Of a DNA stretch of 64,000 bases, positions 8,395-18,412 are shown piece by piece. Under the pieces are notes generated by a model. It ran no database searches and had not been told where the DNA came from. It saw only the letters and a program-made list of their open reading frames with translations. Positions within the stretch are counted from its first letter, which is position 1, and each line of letters begins with the position of its first letter. A program made the position numbers and the translations under genes. This stretch comes from Chimaeribacter californicus (GTDB lineage: Bacteria > Pseudomonadota > Gammaproteobacteria > Enterobacterales > Enterobacteriaceae): assembly GCF_002858675.1 (NCBI RefSeq), contig NZ_PJZF01000002.1, positions 124,001 to 188,000 of the forward strand, in the 5' to 3' direction.

Positions 8395-9347
8395 CCGCAA
8401 CACGTTACCCTAACCCGCTGATTACCCAGCGTGCCGACCCGTTTATCTATCGTCATGATGACGGCCATTACTACTTTATCGCTTCCGTGCCGGAGTATGA
8501 CCGGCTGGAGCTGCGCCGCGCGCCTTCGCTGGAGGCGCTGGCGACGGCCGAGCCGTACATTGTCTGGCGCAAGCCGGAGCGCGGCCCGATGAGCGCGCTG
8601 ATCTGGGCCCCGGAGCTGCACCGGGTTGACGGCAAGTGGATTATTTACTTCGCTGCTGCGCCGTCAAAAACCATCGTTGATGGGCTGTTCCAGCACCGGA
8701 TGTACGCGCTGGAGTGTGCGGATGACGACCCGCTGCGCGGCCGCTGGATTGAACGCGGGCGCATCCATACCCAGTTCGACAGCTTTTCGCTGGATGCCAC
8801 TACCTTTGAACATCAGGGGACGCGCTACTACCTGTGGGCGCAAAAAGACCCGGCCATCCGCGGCAACTCCAACCTTTACCTGTGTGAAATGGAGAATGCC
8901 TGGCGGCTGAAAGGCACCCCGGTAATGCTGAGCAAACCGGAGCTGGAGTGGGAGACGCGCGGCTTCTGGGTTAATGAGGGGCCGGCGGTGGTGGTACATG
9001 GCGAACGGATTTTCATTAGCTATTCCGCCAGCGCCACCGACGAGAACTACTGCATCGGCCTGCTCTGGGCAGATATTCACAGCAACCTGATGAACCCGGC
9101 CAGCTGGCATAAATCCCCGACACCGGTCTTTACCACCAGCTGGGAGAACCGCCAGTTCGGGCCGGGGCATAACAGCTTTACCGTTAACGCGCAGGGCGGT
9201 GATGTGCTGGTTTACCATGCCCGTAACTACACCGAGATTGAGGGCGATCCGCTCTACGATCCCAACCGCCATACCCGCATCAAAGATCTGGAATGGGACA
9301 AACAAGGCATGCCGGTCTTCGGCGTACCGCCTGCGGACAACCGCTGA
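8391..9347 (+). CDS. Glycoside hydrolase family 43 enzyme (arabinofuranosidase/xylosidase type)
   Basis: The 318-residue single-domain five-bladed propeller enzyme has no signal peptide and so acts in the cytoplasm on imported oligosaccharides. Candidate catalytic residues are Asp16 (RADPF, base), Asp135 (SLDATTF, pKa modulator) and Glu196 (NEGPAV, acid). His260 (GPGHNSF) matches the conserved central His. GH43 includes beta-xylosidases, alpha-arabinofuranosidases and exo-arabinanases; sequence alone does not separate these. It lacks the C-terminal beta-sandwich of larger beta-xylosidases. It is coupled to the symporter by a 4-nt overlap and ends before a strong terminator. Confidence 0.88.
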   Translation: MTATRYPNPLITQRADPFIYRHDDGHYYFIASVPEYDRLELRRAPSLEALATAEPYIVWRKPERGPMSALIWAPELHRVDGKWIIYFAAAPSKTIVDGLFQHRMYALECADDDPLRGRWIERGRIHTQFDSFSLDATTFEHQGTRYYLWAQKDPAIRGNSNLYLCEMENAWRLKGTPVMLSKPELEWETRGFWVNEGPAVVVHGERIFISYSASATDENYCIGLLWADIHSNLMNPASWHKSPTPVFTTSWENRQFGPGHNSFTVNAQGGDVLVYHARNYTEIEGDPLYDPNRHTRIKDLEWDKQGMPVFGVPPADNR

Positions 9348-9434
9348 CGGCATGCGGCTTTGCATCAGATAAATGATGTGGCTGATGCAGAGAATGGCGC
9401 CTCTTTCCACACGGCGCCCTTTCACCCTGCCCAC

Positions 9435-9463
9435 AAAAAAGCACGGCGCGCCGTGCTTTTTTA
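9435..9463. terminator. Bidirectional terminator between GH43 gene and ampE
   Basis: GCACGG-CGCG-CCGTGC is flanked by six A on the left and six T on the right. It can therefore stop the GH43 transcript (plus) and the ampDE transcript (minus). Confidence 0.93.
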
Positions 9464-9508
9464 TTCCCGGTTTTCTCTGCCGCTGCCCGGCCTCGCCGTC
9501 AGGTCAGG

Positions 9509-10363
9509 TCAGGTTAAGGTGCCGTAAATGGTCAGCAGCGCCACCACCACCACAATGATCATCGTCACCTTTTTCGCCATGGTCACTGCGGCGCGCGGCG
9601 TCTGAATCGGGTCCAGATGCGGCTCGCGTGCCAGTGAGAACTGAGCCAAGCCGGTCAGTACGGTATATTGCGATGTATGGCGATCCCACACAGAGGCAAA
9701 CCACGCCGGCAGTGCCCGTTCACCGTGCCCCAGCAGTGCATAAGCGACACCGGCCAGCCGCACCGGTACCCAGTCCAGCAGATGCAACAGCGCATCAATC
9801 CCGGATTGCGCCCGCAGCAGCGGGGTACCGTGCCGTGCCAGCCAGCTCTGGTAGGCGCGCAGGAACGCATAACCCGCCAGGGCCAATGGCCCGTAAGGCC
9901 CGCACAACACAAACCAGAACAGCGGAGCCAGATAGTAACGGAAGTTAATCCACAGCAGCGCATTTTGCAGCTCACGCAACCGCAGCTCCTGGGCACAGTC
10001 CACCGGCAGCCCGTGAATCAGTGCCAGTTCGCCTGCCAGATGCTCACAGGCATGGGCATCCCCCTGCCGTGCTGCTTTCAGGTACGCGCGGTAGTGGCGG
10101 CGCTTGCTGCCGGCCCCAATGCACAGCAGGCCAATCAATACCCACAGGATCAAGGTCAGCACGCCGAAGAACAACCCATGTACCACCCACAAGATGCCCC
10201 ACACGACGCCGAGCCAGCACAGCAGCATCAGCACCGTTTTTGGCCATGACGCGCCACGGGTTCGTTGAAAAACCTGTTCCAGCCGGTGGTCCAGCTGCCA
10301 GTGTTCGCCCAGTTTAAACAGGCGCTCCCATGCTAAAACCAGCAATAAAGTAAAAAGCGTCAT
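9509..10363 (-). CDS. ampE: AmpE, inner-membrane protein of the ampDE operon
   Basis: At 284 residues this matches E. coli AmpE (starts [21 protein letters not shown]). It is a polytopic membrane protein with predicted helices at the N-terminus, about 45-80 and 150-180, and a final hydrophobic C-terminus. It is historically linked to beta-lactamase regulation, but its biochemical role is not settled. It lies 44 nt downstream of ampD on the same strand, the conserved ampDE operon. No ampC is present in this window. Confidence 0.95.
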   Translation of the reverse strand: MTLFTLLLVLAWERLFKLGEHWQLDHRLEQVFQRTRGASWPKTVLMLLCWLGVVWGILWVVHGLFFGVLTLILWVLIGLLCIGAGSKRRHYRAYLKAARQGDAHACEHLAGELALIHGLPVDCAQELRLRELQNALLWINFRYYLAPLFWFVLCGPYGPLALAGYAFLRAYQSWLARHGTPLLRAQSGIDALLHLLDWVPVRLAGVAYALLGHGERALPAWFASVWDRHTSQYTVLTGLAQFSLAREPHLDPIQTPRAAVTMAKKVTMIIVVVVALLTIYGTLT

Positions 10364-10407
10364 CTGCCGAAGTATCCCCTTATTTCACGCATATCCAACC
10401 GGGTGCC

Positions 10408-10959
10408 TTACGGCTGCACGGCCCTGAGTCGCTGACGATAACCGGCCCAGTCGAACGCCGGGCCGGGATCGGTTTTGCGCCCCGGTGCCACCTCACTGTG
10501 ACCGGTAATGTTTTCTACAGTAATAGGATACGCGCTAATTAACAATTCGCTGACCTCTGTCAGGCTCCGGTACTGCGCCTCGGTAAACGGCAGCGTGTCG
10601 GTGCCTTCCAGCTCAATGCCGATGGAGAAATCGTTGCAGCGCTCACGCCCCTGCCATTGTGATACGCCCGCGTGCCAGGCCCGATCATTGAAGGAGACAT
10701 ACTGCACAATCTCGCCATCGCGCCGGATCAGGCAGTGCGCAGCGACCCGCAGGGTATGAATCTCTGCAAAGAACGGGTCATCCTGCGGGTTCAGCGTGCC
10801 GGTAAACAGCTGGTCAATGTAAGGGCCGCCAAACCGGCCGGGCGGCAGGCTGATATTATGTATAATCAACAGGTTCGGCACGGTATCCGCCGGGCGTTGA
10901 TCACAATGCGGCGACACCACCTTTCTGACCCCGGTCAGCCACCCTTTTTCCAGTTCCAT
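10408..10959 (-). CDS. ampD: 1,6-anhydro-N-acetylmuramyl-L-alanine amidase AmpD
   Basis: This cytoplasmic zinc amidase removes peptide from anhydromuropeptides during wall recycling and so lowers the AmpR-inducing signal. The 183 residues carry the zinc ligands His34 (IIHNIS), His154 (TGHSEV) and Asp164 (KTDPG), the catalytic Glu116 and Lys162. This is the complete Amidase_2 active site. The gene is divergent from nadC and is followed by ampE. The start ATG is at 10957-10959. Confidence 0.97.
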   Translation of the reverse strand: MELEKGWLTGVRKVVSPHCDQRPADTVPNLLIIHNISLPPGRFGGPYIDQLFTGTLNPQDDPFFAEIHTLRVAAHCLIRRDGEIVQYVSFNDRAWHAGVSQWQGRERCNDFSIGIELEGTDTLPFTEAQYRSLTEVSELLISAYPITVENITGHSEVAPGRKTDPGPAFDWAGYRQRLRAVQP

Positions 10960-11066
10960 GCTTCACCTCTTCCCGTGCACCGGGTATTGCCTGTGGCCGG
11001 TACGCATCACGGCCCGATATGGTACTTATCCGGGCAACAGGGTAGCATGTTTCCCCTACCCCCTAA

Positions 11067-11978
<912 letters not shown>

Positions 11979-11983
11979 GTGAC

Positions 11984-12011
11984 CGGCTCCCGGCCGCCAT
12001 ACCGGGAGCCG
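11984..12011 (+). terminator. Stem-loop after nadC, possible weak terminator
   Basis: CGGCTCCCGG and CCGGGAGCCG form a perfect 10-bp stem with an 8-nt loop, 5 nt after the nadC stop. The first T-run is about 19 nt further on, so it is not a classical terminator. It may leave some read-through into ppdD. Confidence 0.5.
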
Positions 12012-12207
12012 TTGCGCTGTTATACGCTGCTTTTTTTCCCGCTGTTTTTCTTTCCTCACCGCCTGCGATCCTGCTTCCACTCTTTTTTGTAACCCGCTGA
12101 ATAGTGGTTTTTTATTCCGAGCCACGCCGAACGTTGATGCCTTGCCGCTGGCACCCCGCCGCCCGGATGCTTACCGTGGCGGCACCTTATTCCAGCGGAG
12201 TGAAAAC

Positions 12208-12648
12208 ATGCATTACCAGCAAGGCTTTACCCTGATTGAACTGATGGTAGTAATTGCCATCATCGCCATTCTGAGTGCCGTCGGCATCCCCGCCTATCAG
12301 AGCTATATCCAGAAAGCCGCCCTGACCGATATGTTACAGGCGATGACCCCTTACAAAATGGCGACGGAACTTTGTGCCATTGAGCAGGGTGCGTTGACCG
12401 GCTGCAACCTCGGTACAGCAGGGATCCCGGCCAGTAAATCTACTCATTATGTGAGTGGAGTGACGGTGACCAACGGCGTGATTACCCTGACCGGGCAGGC
12501 CGCGTTGAATGGCCTGAATGTCACCCTGACCCCGGTACCGGACACCCAGGCCGGCGGGCTGGTGTGGCAGCGCCAGTGTGTTGCGGCAGCAAGCGAGCTG
12601 CAAACGCTGTGCGAAGAGATATTCCGGTTTGAAGCGGGGAATGCGTGA
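12208..12648 (+). CDS. ppdD: Type IV major prepilin PpdD
   Basis: This pilin subunit is processed by prepilin peptidase. The ATG at 12208 (RBS GGAG at 12197-12200) gives 146 residues with the short leader MHYQQG, cleavage before Phe, and Glu at mature position 5 (FTLIE). A hydrophobic helix follows (LMVVIAIIAILSAVGI). The longer frame from 12142 would hide the leader and is rejected. Cysteine pairs in the C-terminal half can form the usual pilin disulfides. The stop overlaps hofB by 1 nt. The assembly ATPase and platform protein follow; the remaining pilus genes must lie elsewhere. Confidence 0.95.
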   Translation: MHYQQGFTLIELMVVIAIIAILSAVGIPAYQSYIQKAALTDMLQAMTPYKMATELCAIEQGALTGCNLGTAGIPASKSTHYVSGVTVTNGVITLTGQAALNGLNVTLTPVPDTQAGGLVWQRQCVAAASELQTLCEEIFRFEAGNA

Positions 12649-14081
12649 TGACGGTCACCACGGAACACACCGCCGCGCTGCGCCAAATCTGTGCGCGGTT
12701 TCAGGCAGTGATTATCCACCATGATGCGCAGCACCTGCATGTTGCGGCCCAGGCTGAGGTGCTGGAGGCGCTAAGCGAAGCCCTGCGGTTTGCCTGCCCC
12801 CAGACGTTGCACACCGAGTGCTGGCCTGCGGCACGCCTTGAACAGGCGCGGCAGGCGGCCCCCCAGGCAGCTGCAGAGCCCCCGCCCGCCTCTCTGCGCA
12901 GTCAGGCAGACGCGGCACCGGCTGATGACAACGCCCCGGCGGCGCTTTTTATCCGCGAGATGTTGTTGCTGGCGTTGCAGCGGCGTGCTTCGGACATTCA
13001 TCTTGAGCCGTATGCGGGGCGTTATCGCCTGCGGCTGCGGATTGACGGCGTGTTACAGGAGATTACCCCGCCCCCGGCCGGGTTAGGTAACCAGATCGGT
13101 GCGCGCCTTAAAGTCATGGGCAAGCTGGATATTGCCGAACGTCGCCTGCCGCAGGATGGGCAGTGTACCGTGCAGTGTGGCGGTCAGCCGCTCGCCCTTC
13201 GCCTCTCCTCTTTACCGACGTTGTACGGGGAAAAGCTGGTGCTGCGGCTGCAACAGGGGCCGCAACAGGCACCGGATATGGCGCAGTTAGGCATGACCCC
13301 GGAAGCGCTGGCCTGTTTCCGGCGCGTACTGGCACAACCGCAAGGGCTGATCCTGGTCACCGGCCCGACCGGCAGCGGTAAAACCGTCACGCTCTACAGC
13401 GGGCTGAAGCAGCTTAACAGCCCGGCGCACAACCTTTGTAGTGTGGAAGACCCGGTCGAAATCCCGGTGGAGGGCATCAACCAGACCCAGGTGAACCCGA
13501 AAGCGGAACTCAGCTTTGCGCGCATCCTGCGGGCGCTGCTGCGCCAGGATCCGGACATCATCATGATTGGTGAAATCCGTGACGCGGAAACTGCCGAGAT
13601 CGCGGTGAACGCCGCCCAGACCGGCCACCTGGTGCTCTCAACGCTCCATACCAACTCGACAACGGAGACTCTGGTGCGGCTGAACCAGATGGGCATTGAG
13701 GGTTACCTTATCGCTTCCTGCCTGAAACTGGTCATTGCCCAGCGGCTGGTACGCCGGCTCTGCCCCCACTGCCGCACCCGCAGCCCGGAGGCGGCAACCC
13801 TGCCGCCGGGAAGCCCCGGCGGGCCGCTGTTTCCCTGGCGTGCGGCAGGCTGCCACCATTGTTGTGCCGGGTATTATGGCCGGACCGGTTTGTATGAAAT
13901 GCTGGTTGTTACCCCGGAAATCCAGCAGGCATTAACCCGGCAGGCCACCGTGCAGGAGCTGGCAGCGATTGCGCGGCATCAGGGGCAGGCTTCGTTATTA
14001 CATGTGGGTCTGGCACTGGCGGCGGAGGGCACCACGTCGCTGGAAGAGGTGTACCGGGTGGTGGGGGCGCAAGATGGCTGA
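12648..14081 (+). CDS. hofB: Type IV pilus assembly ATPase (GspE/PilB family)
   Basis: This cytoplasmic hexameric ATPase powers pilus assembly. With the ATG at 12648 it has 477 residues; a GTG at 12645 would add one. Walker A GPTGSGKT lies at 239-246, the Asp box and Walker B (MIGEIRDAETAE) near 305 and the His box (TGHLVLSTLHTN) near 325. A four-cysteine zinc motif (CPHC...CHHC) lies at about 375-405, typical of PilB/GspE. The N-terminal domain is shorter than in PilB, as in HofB. It shares TGATG with ppdD and overlaps hofC by 8 nt. Confidence 0.94.
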   Translation: MTVTTEHTAALRQICARFQAVIIHHDAQHLHVAAQAEVLEALSEALRFACPQTLHTECWPAARLEQARQAAPQAAAEPPPASLRSQADAAPADDNAPAALFIREMLLLALQRRASDIHLEPYAGRYRLRLRIDGVLQEITPPPAGLGNQIGARLKVMGKLDIAERRLPQDGQCTVQCGGQPLALRLSSLPTLYGEKLVLRLQQGPQQAPDMAQLGMTPEALACFRRVLAQPQGLILVTGPTGSGKTVTLYSGLKQLNSPAHNLCSVEDPVEIPVEGINQTQVNPKAELSFARILRALLRQDPDIIMIGEIRDAETAEIAVNAAQTGHLVLSTLHTNSTTETLVRLNQMGIEGYLIASCLKLVIAQRLVRRLCPHCRTRSPEAATLPPGSPGGPLFPWRAAGCHHCCAGYYGRTGLYEMLVVTPEIQQALTRQATVQELAAIARHQGQASLLHVGLALAAEGTTSLEEVYRVVGAQDG

Positions 14082-15279
14082 CCCCTGCCTGTTCCGCTGG
14101 CAGGCGATTGACCTTCAGGGGCAGCTTCAGCACGGCGACCTGTTGGCAGCCGGCAAACCGGCGGCGCTTGAACAGATTATGGATCAGGGGCTGCAACCGC
14201 TGCGGGTCGTTTCCCAGGGCCGGTTACGTAAAGGCTACTGGAAACCCGCAGAGCGCACGGCACTGTTTCAGCAACTGGCTACTCTGCTACAGGCCGGGCT
14301 GCCGCTGATGGAAAGTATCACTCTGCTGGCGGAGGGGCACCCCAGGCCGGGCTGGCGCTGCATACTGCGGGACGTGGCGGCCCGGATTGCAGACGGCCTG
14401 CCGCTTTCCGGGGTGCTGGCGCGCTATCCGGCGGTGTTTCCGGCTATCTGTCTCCAGATGATGGAGGTAGGCGAACTGACGGGCAATATCGATCACTGCT
14501 GCCAACAATTTTCCCAGTTGGAAGAGCGGGCCCAGCGGCTGCGGCAGAAGGTCAGTAAAGCGGTGCGTTACCCGCTGATCGTCAGCGCGATCGCGTTATT
14601 GGTGTGTATCCTGATGCTGACGCTGGTGCTGCCGGCCTTTGCCGCGATCTACCAGAGTTTTAACGCCCCGTTGCCGTGGTTTACCCAGGCGCTGATGACC
14701 TGCTCTCACTGGATGGTCACACAAGGGCCATGGCTGCTTATGCTGCTGGGGTTGGCCGCACTGGGGTATGGTTTGCGGCTTCATCCCCAGCCGCGCTGGC
14801 AACAACGGGAACAGCAAGCGCTGTTACATCTGCCCCTGATTGCCGGGCTCATTCAGGGCGGCAGCATTGCCCAGATTTTCTCGACACTGGCGCTGACACA
14901 ACGGGCCGGGCTGGATTTGCTTACCGGTTTGCAGGCGGCGGCCAGAGCGGTGCCTAATCTCTGTTACCAGCAGGCCGTGATGCGGGTTCAGCAACAGGTG
15001 GGCCAGGGCGTGCCGCTGCATCAGGCAATTAATGCAGAGCCGCTGTTTACCCCGCTGTGCCGGCAGTTGATCCGGGTCGGTGAGGAGTCCGGATCATTGG
15101 ATACGCTGCTGGCACGGCTGGCGCAATGGTATGAACAGCACACGATGCAACAGGCTGAAGGACTGGCGCAAACGCTGGAACCGCTGATGATGGTGGTGAT
15201 GGGTGGCCTGGTCGGTGGGCTGGTGATTGCCATGTACCTGCCGATTTTCCAGTTAGGCAGCGTGATGGGCAATGGTTAA
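14074..15279 (+). CDS. hofC: Type IV pilus inner-membrane platform protein (GspF/PilC family)
   Basis: The platform protein couples the HofB ATPase to pilin polymerisation. The ATG at 14074 (GGGGG upstream, 8-nt overlap with hofB) gives 401 residues beginning MADPCLFRWQAID; the longer frame from 13969 lies inside hofB and is rejected. Two T2SSF repeats are visible (about residues 65-190 and 265-390), each ending in hydrophobic segments. The C-terminal helix (LMMVVMGGLVGGLVIAMYLP) is typical of the family. It ends the ppdD-hofB-hofC operon. A 7-bp tandem repeat lies 29 bp after the stop. Confidence 0.94.
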   Translation: MADPCLFRWQAIDLQGQLQHGDLLAAGKPAALEQIMDQGLQPLRVVSQGRLRKGYWKPAERTALFQQLATLLQAGLPLMESITLLAEGHPRPGWRCILRDVAARIADGLPLSGVLARYPAVFPAICLQMMEVGELTGNIDHCCQQFSQLEERAQRLRQKVSKAVRYPLIVSAIALLVCILMLTLVLPAFAAIYQSFNAPLPWFTQALMTCSHWMVTQGPWLLMLLGLAALGYGLRLHPQPRWQQREQQALLHLPLIAGLIQGGSIAQIFSTLALTQRAGLDLLTGLQAAARAVPNLCYQQAVMRVQQQVGQGVPLHQAINAEPLFTPLCRQLIRVGEESGSLDTLLARLAQWYEQHTMQQAEGLAQTLEPLMMVVMGGLVGGLVIAMYLPIFQLGSVMGNG

Positions 15280-15308
15280 AGGGGAAGCCTGGCAGAAGTA
15301 GTGGGTAA

Positions 15309-15356
15309 TTGGCGGTTGGCGGTTGGCGGTTGGCGGTTGGCGGTTGGCGGTTGGCG
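15309..15356 (+). repeat. 7-bp tandem repeat between hofC and guaC
   Basis: The unit TTGGCGG is repeated six times without error, plus a 6-nt partial copy. It lies in the 139-bp gap between the convergent genes hofC and guaC. Length variation by slippage is expected. No terminator was recognised in this gap. Confidence 0.95.
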
Positions 15357-15418
15357 ATCAGTAAAAAGAGGATGCGCCGGCAGCAAGGGATACACGTAGC
15401 GGCCGGCGAAAAAAGAGG

Positions 15419-16459
15419 TTACTGCCCGAACAGACGGTTCTCCTGCTCGGCGACCCGGATAAAGGTGGTGCGCTTGGTCAGCTCTTTCAACCGCTCAGCC
15501 CCGACATAGGTACAGGCAGAGCGCAAACCGCCCAGAATGTCCCGCACGGTATGCTCTACCGGCCCGCGCAGAGGGAGTTTTACCGTTTTGCCCTCAGCAG
15601 CCCGGTACTCTGCCACACCGCCAACATGGCGTTTCATGGCTGACTCAGAACTCATGCCATAAAACAGCATAAACTCCTGACCGTTCTCTTCCACGATAGT
15701 GCCTTCACATTCATTATGGCCGGCCAGCATGCCACCCAGCATAACGAAATCTGCGCCGCCGCCGAAAGCCTTGGCGACATCGCCCGGTACGGCACAGCCA
15801 CCGTCACTGACAATCTGCCCGCCCAGGCCGTGGGCGGCATCCGCACATTCGATAACGGCCGACAGCTGCGGGTAACCCACGCCGGTTTTTACCCGTGTGG
15901 TGCAAACAGACCCCGGGCCAATACCGACTTTGACAATGTCAGCCCCGGAGAGGATCAGCTCCTCCACCATTTCACCGGTGACCACATTCCCGGCGCAGAT
16001 CACTTTATCTGGGCAGGCTTCACGCGCCCGTTGCAGGAAAGCGACAAAATGTTCTGAATAACCGTTAGCCACATCGATGCAGATGAATTTTAAGGCCGGA
16101 GAGAGGGCCAGAATCTGCTTCATTTTAACAAAGTCAGCTTCTGAGGTGCCGGTAGAGACCATCACATGATTCAGCACCTCTTCCGTCGCGCCTTCAATAA
16201 AGCTGCGCCACTGCTCAACGCTGTAGTGCTTATGCACGGCAGTCAACAAATCAAACGAGGCCAGAACGGTTGCCATACGGAACGTGCCGACCGTGTCCAT
16301 ATTGGCGGCAATAATCGGTACGCCTGACCAGGCCGCGCCGGCATGTTTAAACGTGAAGCGGCGTTGCAGGTCAACCTCTGAGCGGCTTTTCAAGGTAGAG
16401 CGTTTCGGGCGGATTAAAACATCTTTAAAGCCGAGTTTTACATCTTCTTCAATGCGCAT
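15419..16459 (-). CDS. guaC: GMP reductase
   Basis: GuaC reductively deaminates GMP to IMP with NADPH. The start ATG at 16457-16459, preceded by AGGAAA on the minus strand, gives 346 residues (E. coli 347) beginning MRIEED. The extra 12 residues of a longer frame are rejected. The IMPDH/GMPR catalytic loop GSVCTTR has Cys186. The phosphate-binding motifs GGCAVPGD and [10 protein letters not shown] are present. It is convergent with hofC and divergent from coaE, as in E. coli. Confidence 0.97.
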   Translation of the reverse strand: MRIEEDVKLGFKDVLIRPKRSTLKSRSEVDLQRRFTFKHAGAAWSGVPIIAANMDTVGTFRMATVLASFDLLTAVHKHYSVEQWRSFIEGATEEVLNHVMVSTGTSEADFVKMKQILALSPALKFICIDVANGYSEHFVAFLQRAREACPDKVICAGNVVTGEMVEELILSGADIVKVGIGPGSVCTTRVKTGVGYPQLSAVIECADAAHGLGGQIVSDGGCAVPGDVAKAFGGGADFVMLGGMLAGHNECEGTIVEENGQEFMLFYGMSSESAMKRHVGGVAEYRAAEGKTVKLPLRGPVEHTVRDILGGLRSACTYVGAERLKELTKRTTFIRVAEQENRLFGQ

Positions 16460-16763
16460 GGTGACAGTTTCCTGGTAGTCGGCGACGGATCGCAAAAGGT
16501 GATCGGGCAGAAAGGTGCGCGAAGAGTCGTGCTGCCATTCCCAGTGACGTCATCATACGCCGGAATAATCGCCGAACAAGTCTGCGAATTTGACTTTATT
16601 TACGCTACAATCACAGAAATTTAACTGATAAATACCGGCGTGATGCTGCTCACGATTATGACTGTACAGCGACCCAAAAAAATGGCTTGTGCACACTGCC
16701 GCAGTAAAGGGTTCTGCCGGGTATCATTATGTTTCGTCTATCCTTCTTATTGAGAGCATAACC
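16460..16763. other. guaC-coaE divergent intergenic region
   Basis: This 304-bp region has no gene that I recognise. A CRP-like dyad GTGA-TGCTGC-TCAC lies at 16640-16653. A TACAAT hexamer near 16605 lacks a convincing -35 partner. Confidence 0.5.
16638..16655. promoter_or_regulatory. Candidate CRP site
   Basis: CGTGA-TGCTGC-TCACG keeps the GTGA-N6-TCAC core of the CRP consensus with perfect symmetry. It lies between the divergent genes guaC and coaE. Function is inferred only. Confidence 0.45.
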
Positions 16764-17375
16764 ATGAGCTACCTTGTTGCACTGACAGGCGGCATCGGCA
16801 GTGGCAAAAGTACCGTGGCGAATGCATTTTCCCGCTTAGGTGTAACGGTGATTGACGCTGATGTGATTGCCCGTCAGGTCGTCGAACCGGGCACGCCGGC
16901 ACTCAGCGCCATCGCTGCGCATTTCGGTGAGGCACTGCTGCACCCTGACGGCAGCCTCAACCGCGCCCGCTTGCGGGAGCTCATCTTTGCCGACCCCACG
17001 GAAAAAACGTGGCTGAACAGCTTGCTGCATCCGTTGATCCAGCAAGAGACACAACGCCGGATCCAACAGGCCACCACACCCTATGTGCTGTGGGTGGTGC
17101 CGTTGCTGGTCGAAAATGGCTTGCAGACGCGTGCCGATCGGGTGCTGGTGATTGACGTTGATCGTGAGACGCAGCTGGTCAGAACCACTGCGCGCGATGG
17201 GGTGTCACGCCAGCAGGCCGAAAATATTCTTGCAGCACAGGTAACACGCGAACAGCGCCTGGCCTGTGCTGACGATGTGATTGATAACAGCGGCGATCCC
17301 TCAGCGATCGGACCGCGCGTTGCTGCCCTTCACCAGCATTACCTGCAACTGGCGGCGGCAACCCAACAGGATTAA
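16764..17375 (+). CDS. coaE: Dephospho-CoA kinase
   Basis: CoaE catalyses the last step of CoA synthesis, phosphorylation of the 3'-hydroxyl of dephospho-CoA. The ATG at 16764 gives 203 residues beginning [10 protein letters not shown]; the P-loop GGIGSGKST lies at 9-17. The 25-residue upstream extension of the frame is unlike the family and is rejected. The conserved [13 protein letters not shown] segment follows at about 32-45. It is the first gene of coaE-zapD-yacG, with a 5-nt gap to zapD. Confidence 0.97.
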   Translation: MSYLVALTGGIGSGKSTVANAFSRLGVTVIDADVIARQVVEPGTPALSAIAAHFGEALLHPDGSLNRARLRELIFADPTEKTWLNSLLHPLIQQETQRRIQQATTPYVLWVVPLLVENGLQTRADRVLVIDVDRETQLVRTTARDGVSRQQAENILAAQVTREQRLACADDVIDNSGDPSAIGPRVAALHQHYLQLAAATQQD

Positions 17376-17380
17376 TAGAC

Positions 17381-18133
17381 ATGAGTGACCTTTCTCCTAC
17401 CGTTCTGTTTGAACACCCGTTGAATGAGAAGATGCGCACCTGGTTGCGTATTGAGTTTTTGCTGCAACAACTGCATCAGTACCCGGTACTCAGTGACATT
17501 ACCACGGCCCTCGCCTTCTTCCGTACCATTGCTGACCTGCTGGATGTGTTAGAGCGTGGTGAAGTCCGTACCGAACTGGTCAAAGAGCTGGAACGCCAGC
17601 AGCAGAAGTTGCGGGTATGGGCAGATGTGCCGGGTGTGGATATGACCCGGGTTGAAGCCTTGCGCCAGCAGCTGAAACAGCGCTCCACCGCCCTGATGGC
17701 CGCGCCGCGGCTTGGGCAGTCCCTGCGTGAGGATCGGTTGATTAGTCTGGTTAAGCAGCGGTTGAGCATTCCGGGCGGCTGTTGCAGTTTTGACCTGCCC
17801 ACGCTGCACATGTGGCTGCATCTGGAGCAGGAGGCGCGTGATAGCCAGGTAAACAGCTGGCTTACCACGCTTGCGCCATTGAGTGACGCCCTGACGATTA
17901 TCCTTGATCTGATTCGTCAGTCAGGGGCGTTTAAAAACCAGATCAGTTTGAATGGTTTCTTCCAGGATAACGCGGAAGATGCCGATCTGTTGCGGTTACG
18001 GGTGGCACTGGAGCACCAGATCTACCCACAGATTTCAGGCCACAAAACCCGTTACGCGATTCGCTTTTTATCACTGGATAGTGAACGCGGGCAGGTGCCG
18101 GCGCGCCTCTCTTTCACGCTTGCCTGCTGCTAG
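17381..18133 (+). CDS. zapD: Cell division protein ZapD
   Basis: ZapD (YacF) is a cytoplasmic FtsZ-bundling factor of the Z-ring. The 250 residues (E. coli 247) begin [21 protein letters not shown]. The fold is alpha-helical N-terminally with a C-terminal beta domain and the conserved FSLDS-like [12 protein letters not shown] segment. It sits between coaE and yacG and is co-oriented with both. Its partner FtsZ is encoded about 6 kb downstream in the dcw cluster. Confidence 0.95.
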   Translation: MSDLSPTVLFEHPLNEKMRTWLRIEFLLQQLHQYPVLSDITTALAFFRTIADLLDVLERGEVRTELVKELERQQQKLRVWADVPGVDMTRVEALRQQLKQRSTALMAAPRLGQSLREDRLISLVKQRLSIPGGCCSFDLPTLHMWLHLEQEARDSQVNSWLTTLAPLSDALTIILDLIRQSGAFKNQISLNGFFQDNAEDADLLRLRVALEHQIYPQISGHKTRYAIRFLSLDSERGQVPARLSFTLACC

Positions 18134-18165
18134 GCGCGGCCCGGTTTACTTTTTTAGGAGAACGA

Positions 18166-18366
18166 ATGGATAACGAACAGACTATCGTCAATTGCCCGAC
18201 CTGCCGGAAACCGGTGATATGGGGTGAAGAGAGCCCTTATCGCCCGTTTTGCAGCAAGCGCTGTCAGTTAATTGATCTCGGTGAATGGGCAGATGAAGAA
18301 AAGCGTATTCCCAGCCAGACCGACATCAATGACTCAGAAAAGTGGAGCGAAGAGGACGAGCGCTAA
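18166..18366 (+). CDS. yacG: DNA gyrase inhibitor YacG, zinc-binding
   Basis: This small zinc protein binds GyrB and inhibits gyrase. The 66 residues carry four zinc ligands: Cys10, Cys13, Cys29 and Cys33 (CPTC and CSKRC). An acidic disordered tail follows (EKWSEEDER). The RBS AGGAG lies 8 nt before the ATG. It ends the coaE-zapD-yacG operon. Confidence 0.95.
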   Translation: MDNEQTIVNCPTCRKPVIWGEESPYRPFCSKRCQLIDLGEWADEEKRIPSQTDINDSEKWSEEDER

Positions 18367-18412
18367 GGCCCGGCTGAAGGCGCTGCCCGGGGGGGCGCGC
18401 CAGACAGGGAAA

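Noticed and set aside
12142-12207. Upstream extension of the ppdD frame
   Set aside because: The class III prepilin leader MHYQQG with its own RBS places the start at 12208.
15309-15509. 66-codon frame running through the 7-bp repeat
   Set aside because: It is created by the tandem repeat and runs into guaC antisense.
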